Shown here: positions 7,838-17,861 of the stretch, piece by piece | Numbering within the stretch: the first letter of the stretch is position 1 | Layout: each line of letters begins with the position of its first letter | NCBI GenBank assembly: GCA_934271085.1 | Contig: CAKQQU010000009.1 | Span: 1 to 38,483 of the forward strand | Direction: 5' to 3' | From: an uncultured Bacillota bacterium | GTDB lineage: Bacteria; Bacillota; Dehalobacteriia; UBA4068 | Length of the DNA: 38,483 bases | Program-made: the position numbers and the translations under genes | Notes under the pieces: generated by a model | Database searches by the model: none | Told to the model about the DNA's origin: nothing | Seen by the model: the letters and a program-made list of their open reading frames with translations, nothing else

Positions 7838-8518
7838 TCAAAAAATAACTATTTTCAGTAGATACAATACTACAATATGGCCGGCATAGAAGAAATAAAA
7901 GAACCAGCGGCCTGATGATCCCTGCTGCTGATTGTAAAAATATAAAGGCACCAGCGCGGCCAGGGAAAACAACTGGGCTTCCTGCCAGCCGCAGCAGACC
8001 GCCGCAATATTAAGCAATATCCAGGATATGACTAAAAGGGAAAAGTTTTCAAAAAATAACCAGGCAGTATAAATAAGGGCAACCCCATACCAGCCATAAT
8101 CCATACCCGAAAGCTGCGCCATGGCTGCCAGAAAAGCCACTGCCAGAAAACTGCAGACCAGGGAAAGACGGCGGTCGGCTATTTTACTTTCTATAATATC
8201 CCCCAGCCACACTGCGGCAAGACCGGTACTGAGGGTAAAAAGAACGCTTAAATGCCCGTCCGCCATCATCAGCTTATAAGGCAACTGAAACACAGCGGCA
8301 AACAACAGTAAACGCAGAAAATATTTGCCGGGGTCAGCGGTATAACGATAACCGTTGGCTATCATAAAAGCAAAAACGGGAAAGGCCAGCCGGCCTATCC
8401 AGCGCAATACGGCTATATGGGGAAAAAGCAGATAGCCTGTATGATCTATAAGCATGGACAGGCAGGCCAGATATTTCAAAGCGGAAGCGGAAAGGCATTT
8501 GCTTACTTTTATTGTCAC
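7838..8518 (-). CDS. TraX-family integral membrane protein
   Basis: This 226-residue protein has about seven or eight hydrophobic segments. It shows the TraX-family opening: a lysine-led start followed by LKYLACLSMLIDHTGYLLF, then LRWIGRLAFPVFAFMIANGYRYT. TraX of the F plasmid acetylates pilin, but chromosomal relatives in Firmicutes have no known substrate and belong to the wider membrane acyltransferase-like group. The start is GTG 8518, with an excellent AAAGGAGG four bases upstream. It lies between addA (43 bases upstream) and the radical SAM gene and is probably co-transcribed. There are no conjugation genes nearby, so the name should not be read as evidence of transfer. Confidence 0.85.
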   Translation of the reverse strand: MTIKVSKCLSASALKYLACLSMLIDHTGYLLFPHIAVLRWIGRLAFPVFAFMIANGYRYTADPGKYFLRLLLFAAVFQLPYKLMMADGHLSVLFTLSTGLAAVWLGDIIESKIADRRLSLVCSFLAVAFLAAMAQLSGMDYGWYGVALIYTAWLFFENFSLLVISWILLNIAAVCCGWQEAQLFSLAALVPLYFYNQQQGSSGRWFFYFFYAGHIVVLYLLKIVIF

Positions 8519-8560
8519 TCGCCTCCTTTGCCCGGAAAAATTTCTGCTACTGTAAAAATA

Positions 8561-11500
8561 TTATAATTCTATCTGTTTATCCAAGTCCAGCATGATCAGC
8601 CAGGATTCCTTTACAGGAACCCCCAGCAGGCGCTGAACTGCTTTTTTATACCAGGCCAGCTGCGGACGGTAAAAATCACGCAGCTCATCATCGCTTTTGC
8701 CCCGGCCGCCTGTTTTGTAATCCAGCACTACCCAGCCGTCATTTTCGGCAAATACCGCGTCTATGATGCCCTGGACAACTATTTCCGTTCCGTCGCCTGC
8801 CGTATCTTTAAGAGTAAAGGGCAGCTCCCTGACTTTTTTATCCGAACGGCAAAAACGCTGTCCCAGTTCTCCGCCAAAAAAACTGCTGATACTTTCCAAT
8901 CTTACCAATGCTGCTGCATCAGCGCAGAGCAAACCTTTTTCCATAAGCCCATCCAGCTGAGCCCGCATCCCTTCTAAGCTGAGATCAGCCGAAAGATCGG
9001 CCTTTTCCAACAACAGATGGGTAGCGGTACCGCGTTTGGCGGCATTTTCCGCGGCTGCTGTACCAAACCCTTCCGTGGCTGAAGGGCTGTCCGAAACGAT
9101 TGCCGAGCCAGCGTAATCAGGCAGGACGCTTTCCTCATCACTGCCAGCTTCCGCCAGCCGCAGCAGGGCGCTGACAGTCCATTTGGCAGGATTGCCGCAG
9201 AACTGTCTGCCGTAATACTGATAATCCAAAACAGCAGTCAACTCAGGAGCCGGCTCCTGCACTTCCGGGGGATTAAACAGCGGCGTCAGAGTACCGCTGC
9301 CTTTATCAAGACGGGACCCGGGGATATAGCCTACCCGCCAGGGGGATTCATCGCTGATAACTATATTATTATCCGCCTCCGCTATTTTCCGCCATTGCCC
9401 TGCAGAAGGATGCCGCAGCACAGCAGCGCCCAGCCAGGAAAGAGGACAGCGGGCATTGATAATATAAAAAGAGGACAACTCTCTTTCCTTTTTATCCAGC
9501 CAGCTGCTGATATGTTTGTCCATATCCCTTGCAGCCGCGCACAAAATCAGCCGTTCCCGGGCGCGGGTCAGGGCAACATAGCAGATACGCATTTCTTCTG
9601 CCAAGGCCAGTTCATGCAGACGATCAGCAACCGCCGTATGACAAAGGGTAGCATATTTGCGCCTTCTGCCCCGGTCAGCCAGCAGCGGCCCCAAACCGGC
9701 TTCCCTTTCCCAAATAATATCCTGGCGCTCATCACTGAAATTAAATTGACCAGCCAGGCCGGCTACAAACACCACCGGGAATTCCAGTCCCTTACTTTTA
9801 TGTATACTCATTATATGTACTCCCCCTGCATCAGCCGCATTTTGCGGACAAGGGGAACGGAGCTGCTGCTGACGTATTTTATCAAGCTGTTGAATAAAAC
9901 GGAAGAGGCCGGCATAGGACTGCTTTTCATAATTATATGCCTCCTGCAGCAGTAATTGCAGATCTCCCTGGCGCATAGCGCCTCCGGGCATGGCGCCTAC
10001 CAGCTGATAATAACCGTTTTCCCGCAGCAGGCACAGAATAACATCAGCCACGCTGCCTTCCCCGGCCAGCCGCCTCCAGGATTGCAGCCTGCGGCAAAAA
10101 GCCCGGCATTTAGCAGCCAGCTCATCATCAGTCTCAGCTTTTTGCTGCAGCGCCTCATAAAAGCAGCCTTCTTTGGCCGCGAGCCGGATATCCGCCATTT
10201 CATCCGGAGAAAAATCGCCCAGCCAAGAGCGCAGCACGGCCGCAAGGGGAATATCCTGGCGGGGATTATCAATAATATGCAAAGCCGAAAGTATAAGCTG
10301 TACCTCAGGGGTATCCAGATATCCCAGGCTTCCTTCGCCAACAACAGGGATGCCCATTCGCGTCAGCTCACCGATAATGGCGGCATCCCTGCTTTTAACA
10401 GAACGCAGCAAAACAGCCATATCATTATAGGCGTATCCCTTTTCATGCAAAACGGCAATGCGCTTGGCAATAAAAGCCGCCTCCGCCTCCCTGGCGCTGA
10501 GTCCGCATTCCTTATCCATATCTATAAGCCAAAATTCCGGCGGCGCTGTCTTCACGATCTTATCTGTTTTTAATTCAGCGGCTGCATCATATTCCAGTTC
10601 AGCTACATCCTCGTGCATAAGCTGCCGGAAAATAAAATTGACCCCGTCTATAACCGGTTTTTCCGATCGATAATTATTATTCAGGTCTATACGCCGGCCG
10701 CCGCTTTTATTTCCGTAAGCGTTATATTTTGCCAAAAAAAGCTGCGGTTCTGCCAGCCGGAAGCGATAAATGCTCTGCTTTACATCGCCAACCACAAAAA
10801 GATTACCGTAGGCGGCAAGACGCTGGATGATGGCCTCCTGAACTTCATTGATATCCTGGTATTCGTCCACAAGTATTTCCCGATAGGTATCTCCTATCTC
10901 CTGCCGTATACTCTCATCGGCCAGCAGATCCAGGGTATAATGCTCCATATCGCCAAAATCTATCCATCCCCGCTTCTGCTTTTCCCTTTCAAAAGCCTGG
11001 TCGAAACCAGTAATCAGCCGGTAAAAAGCAGCCATAGGCTGGGCAAGCGCCCGGATCCGCCGGCATTGCTCATCCCAGGGAACATTGGCGTATTTATCCT
11101 GCAAGGCGTTTATCTCTTTTTTCCCCATATCTCTCAGGGCTTTTACTTCTTTGGCGTCAGCATAGGCGTCGCCCCGGGGAACACGCAATGGGGCAAAGCT
11201 CGCCTTTTCCAAAAGCTGCAGCAGATCAGCCAGCTCCGCCGCATCCAGCATTCCCCGCAAATATTCTATCTCGCTGCTCAGGGTAGCCAGCCAGCTTTCA
11301 GGCACAGCCTGCCCCTCTGCCAATGCTTTTTGCCAATAAGTTAACCCCAGGCTTATCCGGTTTTTGATACCACCGGATATATATTTGGCAAAAGGCATTT
11401 TGTCCGGTTCATCCATATCAAAGGCATCACAGGATCTTTTCAGCCACTGCCACGGATCCCGACGGCTGCGGCAAAAATCATGCAGCGCCAGGACTATGTC

Positions 11501-12010
11501 AAAAAGGCCGCTGTCATCCCTGTTTCCGCCGTAAGCGTCGGCCAGTTCCCTGATACCGCTGCCGTTGTCCTCATAAGCATCTTCCAGATATTGCTGGAGT
11601 ACTTCCCGGCGCAGCAGGGTAATATCGTTCTCGGCTGCCACCCTGAATCCTGCATTAAGGCCGATACGGTAATAATTACGCCGCAGCAATTCCAGACAAA
11701 AGGAATGGATGGTGCTTATCTGGGCCTGGGGAAGCAGGGAAAGCTGATCCTGCAAGTGCCTGTTTGCCGGGTCCCCGGCAGCCAAATGGGAAATCGCCTT
11801 ATCCAGCTTCTCCTTCATATCCATGGCGGCAGCATTGGTAAAGGTCAGCGCCAGTACTTCCGCAATATTGCCTCCGGATTCCACATAACGCAATATGCGT
11901 TCTACCAGCACAGTAGTTTTGCCGCTGCCTGCGCCGGCAGATACCAGAAGATTTTCCCCACGGGAATAAATAGCGTCCTTCTGGGCCGGGGAGAATTCGA
12001 TCTGCGGCAT
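8561..12010 (-). CDS. addA: AddA: ATP-dependent helicase/nuclease subunit A
   Basis: AddA is the UvrD-like 3'-5' helicase and nuclease subunit of AddAB, the Bacillota counterpart of RecBCD, which processes double-strand breaks for RecA. It has 1149 residues, a normal length. Walker A SAGAGSGKTT is at residues 24-33, the DEYQD Walker B box at 382-386 and the late helicase motif VALTRARERLIL follows. The RecB-type nuclease is C-terminal, with GIIDAVF and DYKTGG (Asp1097, Lys1099), so the nuclease looks active. The ATG overlaps the addB stop codon by one base (TAATG), which indicates translational coupling. Confidence 0.97.
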   Translation of the reverse strand: MPQIEFSPAQKDAIYSRGENLLVSAGAGSGKTTVLVERILRYVESGGNIAEVLALTFTNAAAMDMKEKLDKAISHLAAGDPANRHLQDQLSLLPQAQISTIHSFCLELLRRNYYRIGLNAGFRVAAENDITLLRREVLQQYLEDAYEDNGSGIRELADAYGGNRDDSGLFDIVLALHDFCRSRRDPWQWLKRSCDAFDMDEPDKMPFAKYISGGIKNRISLGLTYWQKALAEGQAVPESWLATLSSEIEYLRGMLDAAELADLLQLLEKASFAPLRVPRGDAYADAKEVKALRDMGKKEINALQDKYANVPWDEQCRRIRALAQPMAAFYRLITGFDQAFEREKQKRGWIDFGDMEHYTLDLLADESIRQEIGDTYREILVDEYQDINEVQEAIIQRLAAYGNLFVVGDVKQSIYRFRLAEPQLFLAKYNAYGNKSGGRRIDLNNNYRSEKPVIDGVNFIFRQLMHEDVAELEYDAAAELKTDKIVKTAPPEFWLIDMDKECGLSAREAEAAFIAKRIAVLHEKGYAYNDMAVLLRSVKSRDAAIIGELTRMGIPVVGEGSLGYLDTPEVQLILSALHIIDNPRQDIPLAAVLRSWLGDFSPDEMADIRLAAKEGCFYEALQQKAETDDELAAKCRAFCRRLQSWRRLAGEGSVADVILCLLRENGYYQLVGAMPGGAMRQGDLQLLLQEAYNYEKQSYAGLFRFIQQLDKIRQQQLRSPCPQNAADAGGVHIMSIHKSKGLEFPVVFVAGLAGQFNFSDERQDIIWEREAGLGPLLADRGRRRKYATLCHTAVADRLHELALAEEMRICYVALTRARERLILCAAARDMDKHISSWLDKKERELSSFYIINARCPLSWLGAAVLRHPSAGQWRKIAEADNNIVISDESPWRVGYIPGSRLDKGSGTLTPLFNPPEVQEPAPELTAVLDYQYYGRQFCGNPAKWTVSALLRLAEAGSDEESVLPDYAGSAIVSDSPSATEGFGTAAAENAAKRGTATHLLLEKADLSADLSLEGMRAQLDGLMEKGLLCADAAALVRLESISSFFGGELGQRFCRSDKKVRELPFTLKDTAGDGTEIVVQGIIDAVFAENDGWVVLDYKTGGRGKSDDELRDFYRPQLAWYKKAVQRLLGVPVKESWLIMLDLDKQIEL

Positions 12011-15000
12011 TATTCAGCACCTCCCTTTTCTTGCCTGCGGGTAAAGCTTGCCGGCGGTGTATCCTTTTTCCGCCCCTGTGCCAATTCCCGGTCAAAGCCG
12101 CACACCGCCGCGTAATCGCAACAGGCACAGGCGTCAAGATCGCCTTCCCGCAAAGGAGAAACCTCAATAAGCCCATCCAACATATGCAAAGCGGTCTCTT
12201 TCAGCAGTTCTGTCAAATGCTGCTGCAAAAATTCAAAATCCTCCTTTTCCAGCCCGCCCCTGCTGTAAAGGCCTTTATTGCCCATACCCATGGGAATAAG
12301 CTGCGAATAACCATTAACTTCCCGGTCAGCCAACAGCACTGCCTTTTCATCCCTTAAAGTAATACCGGTCAGCTTAAGATCGGGCACGCGGTCATCATCC
12401 TCGCCCTTTTCCAGGCTATCGGATACCCGGGAATAATATATACCGCCTATGGCAGGCTCGGCAGAATCACAACCAGTCAGGATACAGGCGTTGGCCAGCA
12501 CTATCTGCAGATATACCAGCAGCTGCAGGCGTAACCCGGCATAAATATCCACTGGATCCAAAGTAAGATCCCCGCTTTTATAATCAATTATCCTAAACCA
12601 GAATTTACCGTTTTCCTTATCTTCCGCCATATCTACCCGATCGATACGACCGCTCAGTTCCAGAGCCCGTCCATCCCCCAGATCGATACGGTAAGCAGGT
12701 ATCTTTTCGCCATTACCGAAAGGAAGCTCCCAGGCCACAGGCACAAAGTCGCTGCAACGGGTATGCTCTGCCAAAATCAGCACAGCGCCGATCAATGTGT
12801 TCCTGATCCGTCCGGCCAGGTAATCATAACGGGCAGAGCTTTTAAGTATACCTGCCAGCGCCAGGGGCAAATACCTGTTCAATGACATATCTACCAGATC
12901 AGCCGCAGCTTTCTCGTTTATATCCTGCCACTTCAGCCCCTTTTCCAGTACATATCGGCCGATATCAGCCAGTACCTGATGGTAAAGCTCCCCCCTTGAT
13001 GCGGCGTCCAGCTCGTATTCCCGTCTTTTGCGCAGTTTAAGGCCATAAGAAGCAAACCAGGAAAAGGGACAAAGACGGTACTTTTCCAAACGGGAAACGC
13101 TGCTGCGCAATGTTCTGCCATAAAGCCTCCGGCATAATCCGGGGCTAAGGGGTTTATCCCATGGATGATAGCCCAAACCCTGTTCCAATCCGGCAATATC
13201 CCGGGCGAATTGCGGTCGCTCCTTATAATAAGTATAAACCTGCCGCCAGAAATCCGGGTATTCGCCCTTGCCGATAACAGCAGCCATTGCCGCCAGATCC
13301 ATACTGCCGCCCACCAGCAAAGCCGGATCCAATTTATCATAGCTGACGGTATCAAGCAAAGGCAATGCGTTTTTCACCCGTCTTAACAGGGGCGAAGGCT
13401 TCAGTATCCGGCCCTGCTCATCATAAAGGAGATAGCTTAGATAAAGCCGGCTGCCGCTGCGGGTCAGGGCTACATAAGCCAGGTATTCCTCGGCAAACTG
13501 TCTTTCCAGGGTTTCCGCTGCCAGAGAAACACCGCAAAGCCTGAGCTGCCTGCGGTCATCATCCGTAAATAAACCGTCCTGGGTAACGCGGCGGGGCAAT
13601 ATACCATCATTAAGAGAGATAACAAAGGCTGCAGCCAGCTCCGGATTGCGGCTGCGCTCCAGTGAAGATACAAATACCTGATCCACCCCTGGCGGTATGG
13701 TAGAAACAGTCAGCCCGCTTAAAGCAGAATCATACAGTTTAATAAGCCGGTCTGCCGAAAAAAGCTCATCACCAAGTAAAACAGCGGCTTCATCCAAAAA
13801 AGCCTGCAGCTTTTCCCAGGCCTGAGCATGCCTGGCCGCATACTCGCCACGTCCCTCCTGCTGGGCCAAAACAGTCAATTTCGACAACGCTTCTTCAATG
13901 GCAAGCTCCTGCATCATCTGACGCAAAGCCTGGTTGAGCCTGACAGCGCTGGTTTCTTTTGGCAAAGCGCGCAGCATGGTCAGTAATGGGCCACAGGCCT
14001 TATTGCGTATAGCTTCCGCCCTGGCGGCAGCGCCTTCAGCTTCGTTGGGCATGGGAGGAAAATCCCAGGGATCTTCGCTGAGCCAATGCCAGAAACGCAA
14101 ACCATGACTGCGGGCATATTCATCCAGCAGGTCGGCTTCTCCCTCATCCAAGGGGAGCAGACGATTTTTGGCAAAACGCATCATCCGCTCATAAGTAGGA
14201 CGGTATGCCCAACATTCCAGCGCAGAGCGGAAAAGCTCAAAAAGAGCATGGCTGAGCAGGGGCTTTTTAGCGTCAATAAAATAAGGAATATTCAGTTCGC
14301 CAAAGACCTCGGATAAAAGCTGTTCATAACCGGCAGTATCCCTGGTTATCACGCCTATCTGATTATATTTCAGCCCCTCTTCACGGGCAAGGCGGATGAT
14401 CTGCCGGCCTACGCCCTGCAGCTCGCTGCGCATATCCTTGGCCTGATGAAGAAACACCGTCCGGGGCGGCTGCCTGAAAGTACGGGGACGGCCGGTCATT
14501 TCTCCTTCCACAGAAGCTAATTCCCGGTTATTCCGAAAGCGGCCCCTGCTGCCATCCAGCAGCACCGGCGGCAGTATCTCCGCCCCTTCCTTCTGCGCCA
14601 ACAGATTCAGACGGTCAAGGCAGCTTAAGGGTACTCTGAACACCTTGTCCTTGCCCGCTGCCGCGCCCTTTACCAATCGGGGATCTACAGGCAGGGTTAT
14701 GTTCAGGGTGCGGCAGGGATCAGCCATCATAGCTGACAGTACTCCGGTCTCTGCCGGCGTAAAATCGGCATAGCCATCCAGATAAATATCGCAGCCTGCC
14801 AAAAATCCTCTGCGCACAGCATTGGCCAGATAAGACATATCCGCCCCGTAACCTGCATAAGCCCTGCCGGCCGCTGCGTAGGCATTATAAAGCAGGCTTA
14901 TTTCCCGCAACCTGGCTATCTGCCGGGGATGGCCGCCTTTTGCAGCCATTTTATCAACTGCCTGGGCAAAACCTTCCGGGCTTATGCTGTAGGCCGACAA

Positions 15001-15387
15001 TTCCTCCGCTGCTTTAACCAGATAGGAAGCAAATCCGGGGGATGCGGCGGACCCTGCATATATCTGCAGGTTATTCTGGTTCTCGCTGATCACCCGGCTG
15101 GCCAGCAGCAATTTGCCGGGCTCGGAAACAACAGGCGGCAGCGGATCACCCAGCTCTTTATGGGCCTGATATACCAGCCTGTTAAAACTGAAAACACGGG
15201 CGCGGCAAAAACCGCCGCCCGCGCTCATCCCGCAAAGCAGTTTTTCATGGATAAAGGTAGCCTGCTGAGGCACTATCAAATATAAAGGCTTTCCCAAAGG
15301 ATCTGCCTTTTCGGCCAGCAAGGCCTGCTTCAGACAATAATCAGTCTTGCCGCCCCCGGCCGGGGCAAGGATGAATCTGACCGGCAT
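12010..15387 (-). CDS. addB: AddB: ATP-dependent helicase/nuclease subunit B
   Basis: AddB is the partner of AddA; in the family its helicase part is inactive in unwinding, but it recognises Chi and carries a second nuclease. The P-loop is APAGGGKT (residues 8-15). The C-terminal nuclease includes an IDYKSGD motif and a 4Fe-4S latch made by Cys773 (CPFSWF) and the Cys1087-x2-Cys1090-x5-Cys1096 cluster; all four ligands are present. Length is 1125 residues. I start at ATG 15387, with GAGAGG 5 bases before it, and not at the TTG 21 bases upstream. It overlaps addA by one base and follows mutS2 after 30 bases. Confidence 0.96.
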   Translation of the reverse strand: MPVRFILAPAGGGKTDYCLKQALLAEKADPLGKPLYLIVPQQATFIHEKLLCGMSAGGGFCRARVFSFNRLVYQAHKELGDPLPPVVSEPGKLLLASRVISENQNNLQIYAGSAASPGFASYLVKAAEELSAYSISPEGFAQAVDKMAAKGGHPRQIARLREISLLYNAYAAAGRAYAGYGADMSYLANAVRRGFLAGCDIYLDGYADFTPAETGVLSAMMADPCRTLNITLPVDPRLVKGAAAGKDKVFRVPLSCLDRLNLLAQKEGAEILPPVLLDGSRGRFRNNRELASVEGEMTGRPRTFRQPPRTVFLHQAKDMRSELQGVGRQIIRLAREEGLKYNQIGVITRDTAGYEQLLSEVFGELNIPYFIDAKKPLLSHALFELFRSALECWAYRPTYERMMRFAKNRLLPLDEGEADLLDEYARSHGLRFWHWLSEDPWDFPPMPNEAEGAAARAEAIRNKACGPLLTMLRALPKETSAVRLNQALRQMMQELAIEEALSKLTVLAQQEGRGEYAARHAQAWEKLQAFLDEAAVLLGDELFSADRLIKLYDSALSGLTVSTIPPGVDQVFVSSLERSRNPELAAAFVISLNDGILPRRVTQDGLFTDDDRRQLRLCGVSLAAETLERQFAEEYLAYVALTRSGSRLYLSYLLYDEQGRILKPSPLLRRVKNALPLLDTVSYDKLDPALLVGGSMDLAAMAAVIGKGEYPDFWRQVYTYYKERPQFARDIAGLEQGLGYHPWDKPLSPGLCRRLYGRTLRSSVSRLEKYRLCPFSWFASYGLKLRKRREYELDAASRGELYHQVLADIGRYVLEKGLKWQDINEKAAADLVDMSLNRYLPLALAGILKSSARYDYLAGRIRNTLIGAVLILAEHTRCSDFVPVAWELPFGNGEKIPAYRIDLGDGRALELSGRIDRVDMAEDKENGKFWFRIIDYKSGDLTLDPVDIYAGLRLQLLVYLQIVLANACILTGCDSAEPAIGGIYYSRVSDSLEKGEDDDRVPDLKLTGITLRDEKAVLLADREVNGYSQLIPMGMGNKGLYSRGGLEKEDFEFLQQHLTELLKETALHMLDGLIEVSPLREGDLDACACCDYAAVCGFDRELAQGRKKDTPPASFTRRQEKGGAE

Positions 15388-15417
15388 AAGCACCTCTCTT
15401 TCAGGCAAAAGCCTGCT

Positions 15418-17799
15418 TTATACATTCAATTCCACAACAGTAACGCCTAAACCGCCTTCAAAGCTGTCTGCCGTATGATAGCTCTTGACCAGACGGTGTC
15501 CGCGCAGATAATCCTGGACGAATTTGCGCAGTACGCCGGTACCCCGTCCATGGTTTATCTCTACCTGCTTAAGCCCGGCAAGAAACGCATCGTCAATATA
15601 TTTATCCAGAACCGGCAGGGCTTCCATAGTATCCATGCCGTGAAGGTCAAGGATGGGTTCAACGCTGATCGCTTTTTTAAAGGCTATGCCGCTGCCTGCA
15701 CTTACCGGACGGCCTTTCTTTTTGGCGGCAGCAGGCTGGGGCTTTTCTTCCTGAGCCAGACGCAGCTCATCTATTTTAACTTTCATCTTCAAAATGCCGA
15801 ACTGTACATAAAGCTGGCCGTCGGAATCAGGCTGGGATACCACATAGCCTGTCTGGTTCAGGCGGGGCAAACATACATGATCCCCCATTTTCAAAGATTT
15901 GGGCGCTTTGCCCTCGAAAACAGGCTCGGGCATCTCCTCTGCCAGTTGTTCCTGCCAGGTCTTGAGCTTTTTCTGTGCCTCCTGCCAGGCCTTCTGGGCG
16001 TTTTTCTTTTCTTCAACAGCCCGCTGCTGCTCCTGCATCAACTGTTTGGTACGGGCCCTTGTATCGTTGATGATCTTTTGAGCTTCCAAATTTGCCTTGC
16101 GGATGATCTCAGCTTTCTGGGCCTCCATCTTCTGTTCCTTATTACGCAAGAACTCTTCCTTACTGCGGGCATAAGCAACAGCTTTTTCCACTTTTTCCTG
16201 CTGTGCCGCCAGTTCCCGCCGGCTGTCCTCCAGATTGGCCAGCATAGCGCTGACCGCCATATCTTCCTGGGACATCCCTGCTTCGGCAGCGGAAATTATC
16301 TCCTCGGGCAAACCCAGGCGGCGGCTGATCTCAAAGGCATTGCTTTTACCCGGCGCTCCCATTATCAACCGGTAAGTGGGAGAAAGTGTGGCAACATCAA
16401 ACTCCATACTTGCATTGATAAAGCCGGGAGTATTAAAGGCAAATGCTTTTAATTCGCTGTAATGAGTAGTGGCCACAATATGGGCTCCTCTGGACTGGAG
16501 ATTATCCAGAATAGCCATAGCCAGAGCAGCGCCTTCCGTAGGATCTGTACCGGCCCCCAGTTCATCCAGAAGGATAAGGCTGCGGCTGTCTGCTTTTCTC
16601 AATATCTCCACGATGTTGCTCATATGGGAGCTGAAAGTGGAAAGGTTCTGCTCTATGCTCTGCTCGTCGCCAATATCTGCCCACACTGCATCGTAACACC
16701 CGGTCTGGCTGCCTGATTCCGCAGGTATATGCAATCCGGCGCAGGCCATAACAGTCAGCAGGCCTATGGTTTTCAAAGTAACGGTTTTGCCGCCGGTATT
16801 GGGGCCGGTAATTACCATTGCAGAGGTATCCTGGGATAACTGCACATCTATGGGTACCACTTTTTCCGGAGGAATAAGGGGGTGGCGGGCCTTTTTTAAC
16901 CTGAATATACCGTCATCACTGAGCCTGGGGGCGCAGCCGTCCATTTCCAGACTGAGCCTTCCCTTGGCAAATATCAGATCCAGACGGGCCAGCATAGCCA
17001 GATTGGCCTGGAGTTCCGTTATAAAACTTAGGGCAACGCCGGATATGCCCCGCAGGATAGCAGCGATCTCCTCCTCTTCACTCTGACGCAAAAGGGACAG
17101 CTCATTGTTAAGCTCCAGCACGGCCAGGGGTTCAATAAAAATAGTAGCGCCGGAGCTGCTCATATCATGGGCAACCCCTGCTATCTGCCCCCGGTATTCC
17201 TGGCGTACCGGCACTACATAGCGGTTATCGCGGATGGTAACTATAGGATCCTGCAGGTATTTAGCAGTATTGGGGTTTTTGATTATGCTGTCCAGCCGCT
17301 CCTTGATCCGCTCAGAACGCTCTTTGTATTTGCGGCGCAGGCCGCTTAGCCGCTCGGAAGCATTATCATTAATAGTAAGATCCGGGCCGATGGCCTTTTC
17401 CACCGCGCTTTCGATAGTTTTCAGTATGGTAAGGGATTTGCCTAATCCCTGAACTATAGGATAACTGCCTTTAAGCTCGCTGAAAAAGCCCTTCGTCAGG
17501 CGGGCGGCGCGGCACATCGCCGCCACATTGACCAAAGCTTCCGGTTCCAGCACACCGCCTATTTCCAGCTGATGCAGGGAGGAACGTATATCCCAAAGGC
17601 CGCCCAGAGAAAACAGGGGGTTCAACCGCAGTATTTCCCGTGCTTCGGTAGTTTCATTAAGCAGCGCTGCTGCCTGATAACTGTCGCTCACCGGCAGCAG
17701 GGCCTGAGCCATTTCCCGGCTGACCTTGAAAGAGCAGTATTCCGACAGGCGGTCGATCACCCGGTAGTATTCCAGTTTTTTCAATGATTTTTGATCCAT
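15418..17799 (-). CDS. mutS2: MutS2 endonuclease/ATPase
   Basis: MutS2 proteins lack the mismatch-recognition domains of MutS. They act against recombination intermediates and, in Bacillus, on collided ribosomes (also named RqcU). This 793-residue protein has the core and clamp helices, the ATPase with Walker A GPNTGGKT at residues 332-339, and LLDELGAGTDPTEGAALA as Walker B and signature. A long charged coiled coil follows, rich in Lys, Glu and Gln. The C-terminal Smr nuclease domain starts near residue 716 with LDLHGMD and includes INHGRGTGVLR. Domain order and length are canonical. The ATG is preceded by AAAGGATTAGG. It sits between a U32 peptidase-family gene and addBA in the same orientation, placing recombination-control genes together. 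Confidence 0.96.
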   Translation of the reverse strand: MDQKSLKKLEYYRVIDRLSEYCSFKVSREMAQALLPVSDSYQAAALLNETTEAREILRLNPLFSLGGLWDIRSSLHQLEIGGVLEPEALVNVAAMCRAARLTKGFFSELKGSYPIVQGLGKSLTILKTIESAVEKAIGPDLTINDNASERLSGLRRKYKERSERIKERLDSIIKNPNTAKYLQDPIVTIRDNRYVVPVRQEYRGQIAGVAHDMSSSGATIFIEPLAVLELNNELSLLRQSEEEEIAAILRGISGVALSFITELQANLAMLARLDLIFAKGRLSLEMDGCAPRLSDDGIFRLKKARHPLIPPEKVVPIDVQLSQDTSAMVITGPNTGGKTVTLKTIGLLTVMACAGLHIPAESGSQTGCYDAVWADIGDEQSIEQNLSTFSSHMSNIVEILRKADSRSLILLDELGAGTDPTEGAALAMAILDNLQSRGAHIVATTHYSELKAFAFNTPGFINASMEFDVATLSPTYRLIMGAPGKSNAFEISRRLGLPEEIISAAEAGMSQEDMAVSAMLANLEDSRRELAAQQEKVEKAVAYARSKEEFLRNKEQKMEAQKAEIIRKANLEAQKIINDTRARTKQLMQEQQRAVEEKKNAQKAWQEAQKKLKTWQEQLAEEMPEPVFEGKAPKSLKMGDHVCLPRLNQTGYVVSQPDSDGQLYVQFGILKMKVKIDELRLAQEEKPQPAAAKKKGRPVSAGSGIAFKKAISVEPILDLHGMDTMEALPVLDKYIDDAFLAGLKQVEINHGRGTGVLRKFVQDYLRGHRLVKSYHTADSFEGGLGVTVVELNV

Positions 17800-17861
17800 A
17801 AAAACCTAATCCTTTTGGTGAGGAGTATATTATCTTTGGCAATAAAAAATCTGCAGCCACA

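Noticed and set aside
7838..8518. Conjugative element suggested by the TraX name
   Set aside because: No transfer, relaxase, integrase or attachment sequences nearby; chromosomal TraX-like genes are common in Bacillota.
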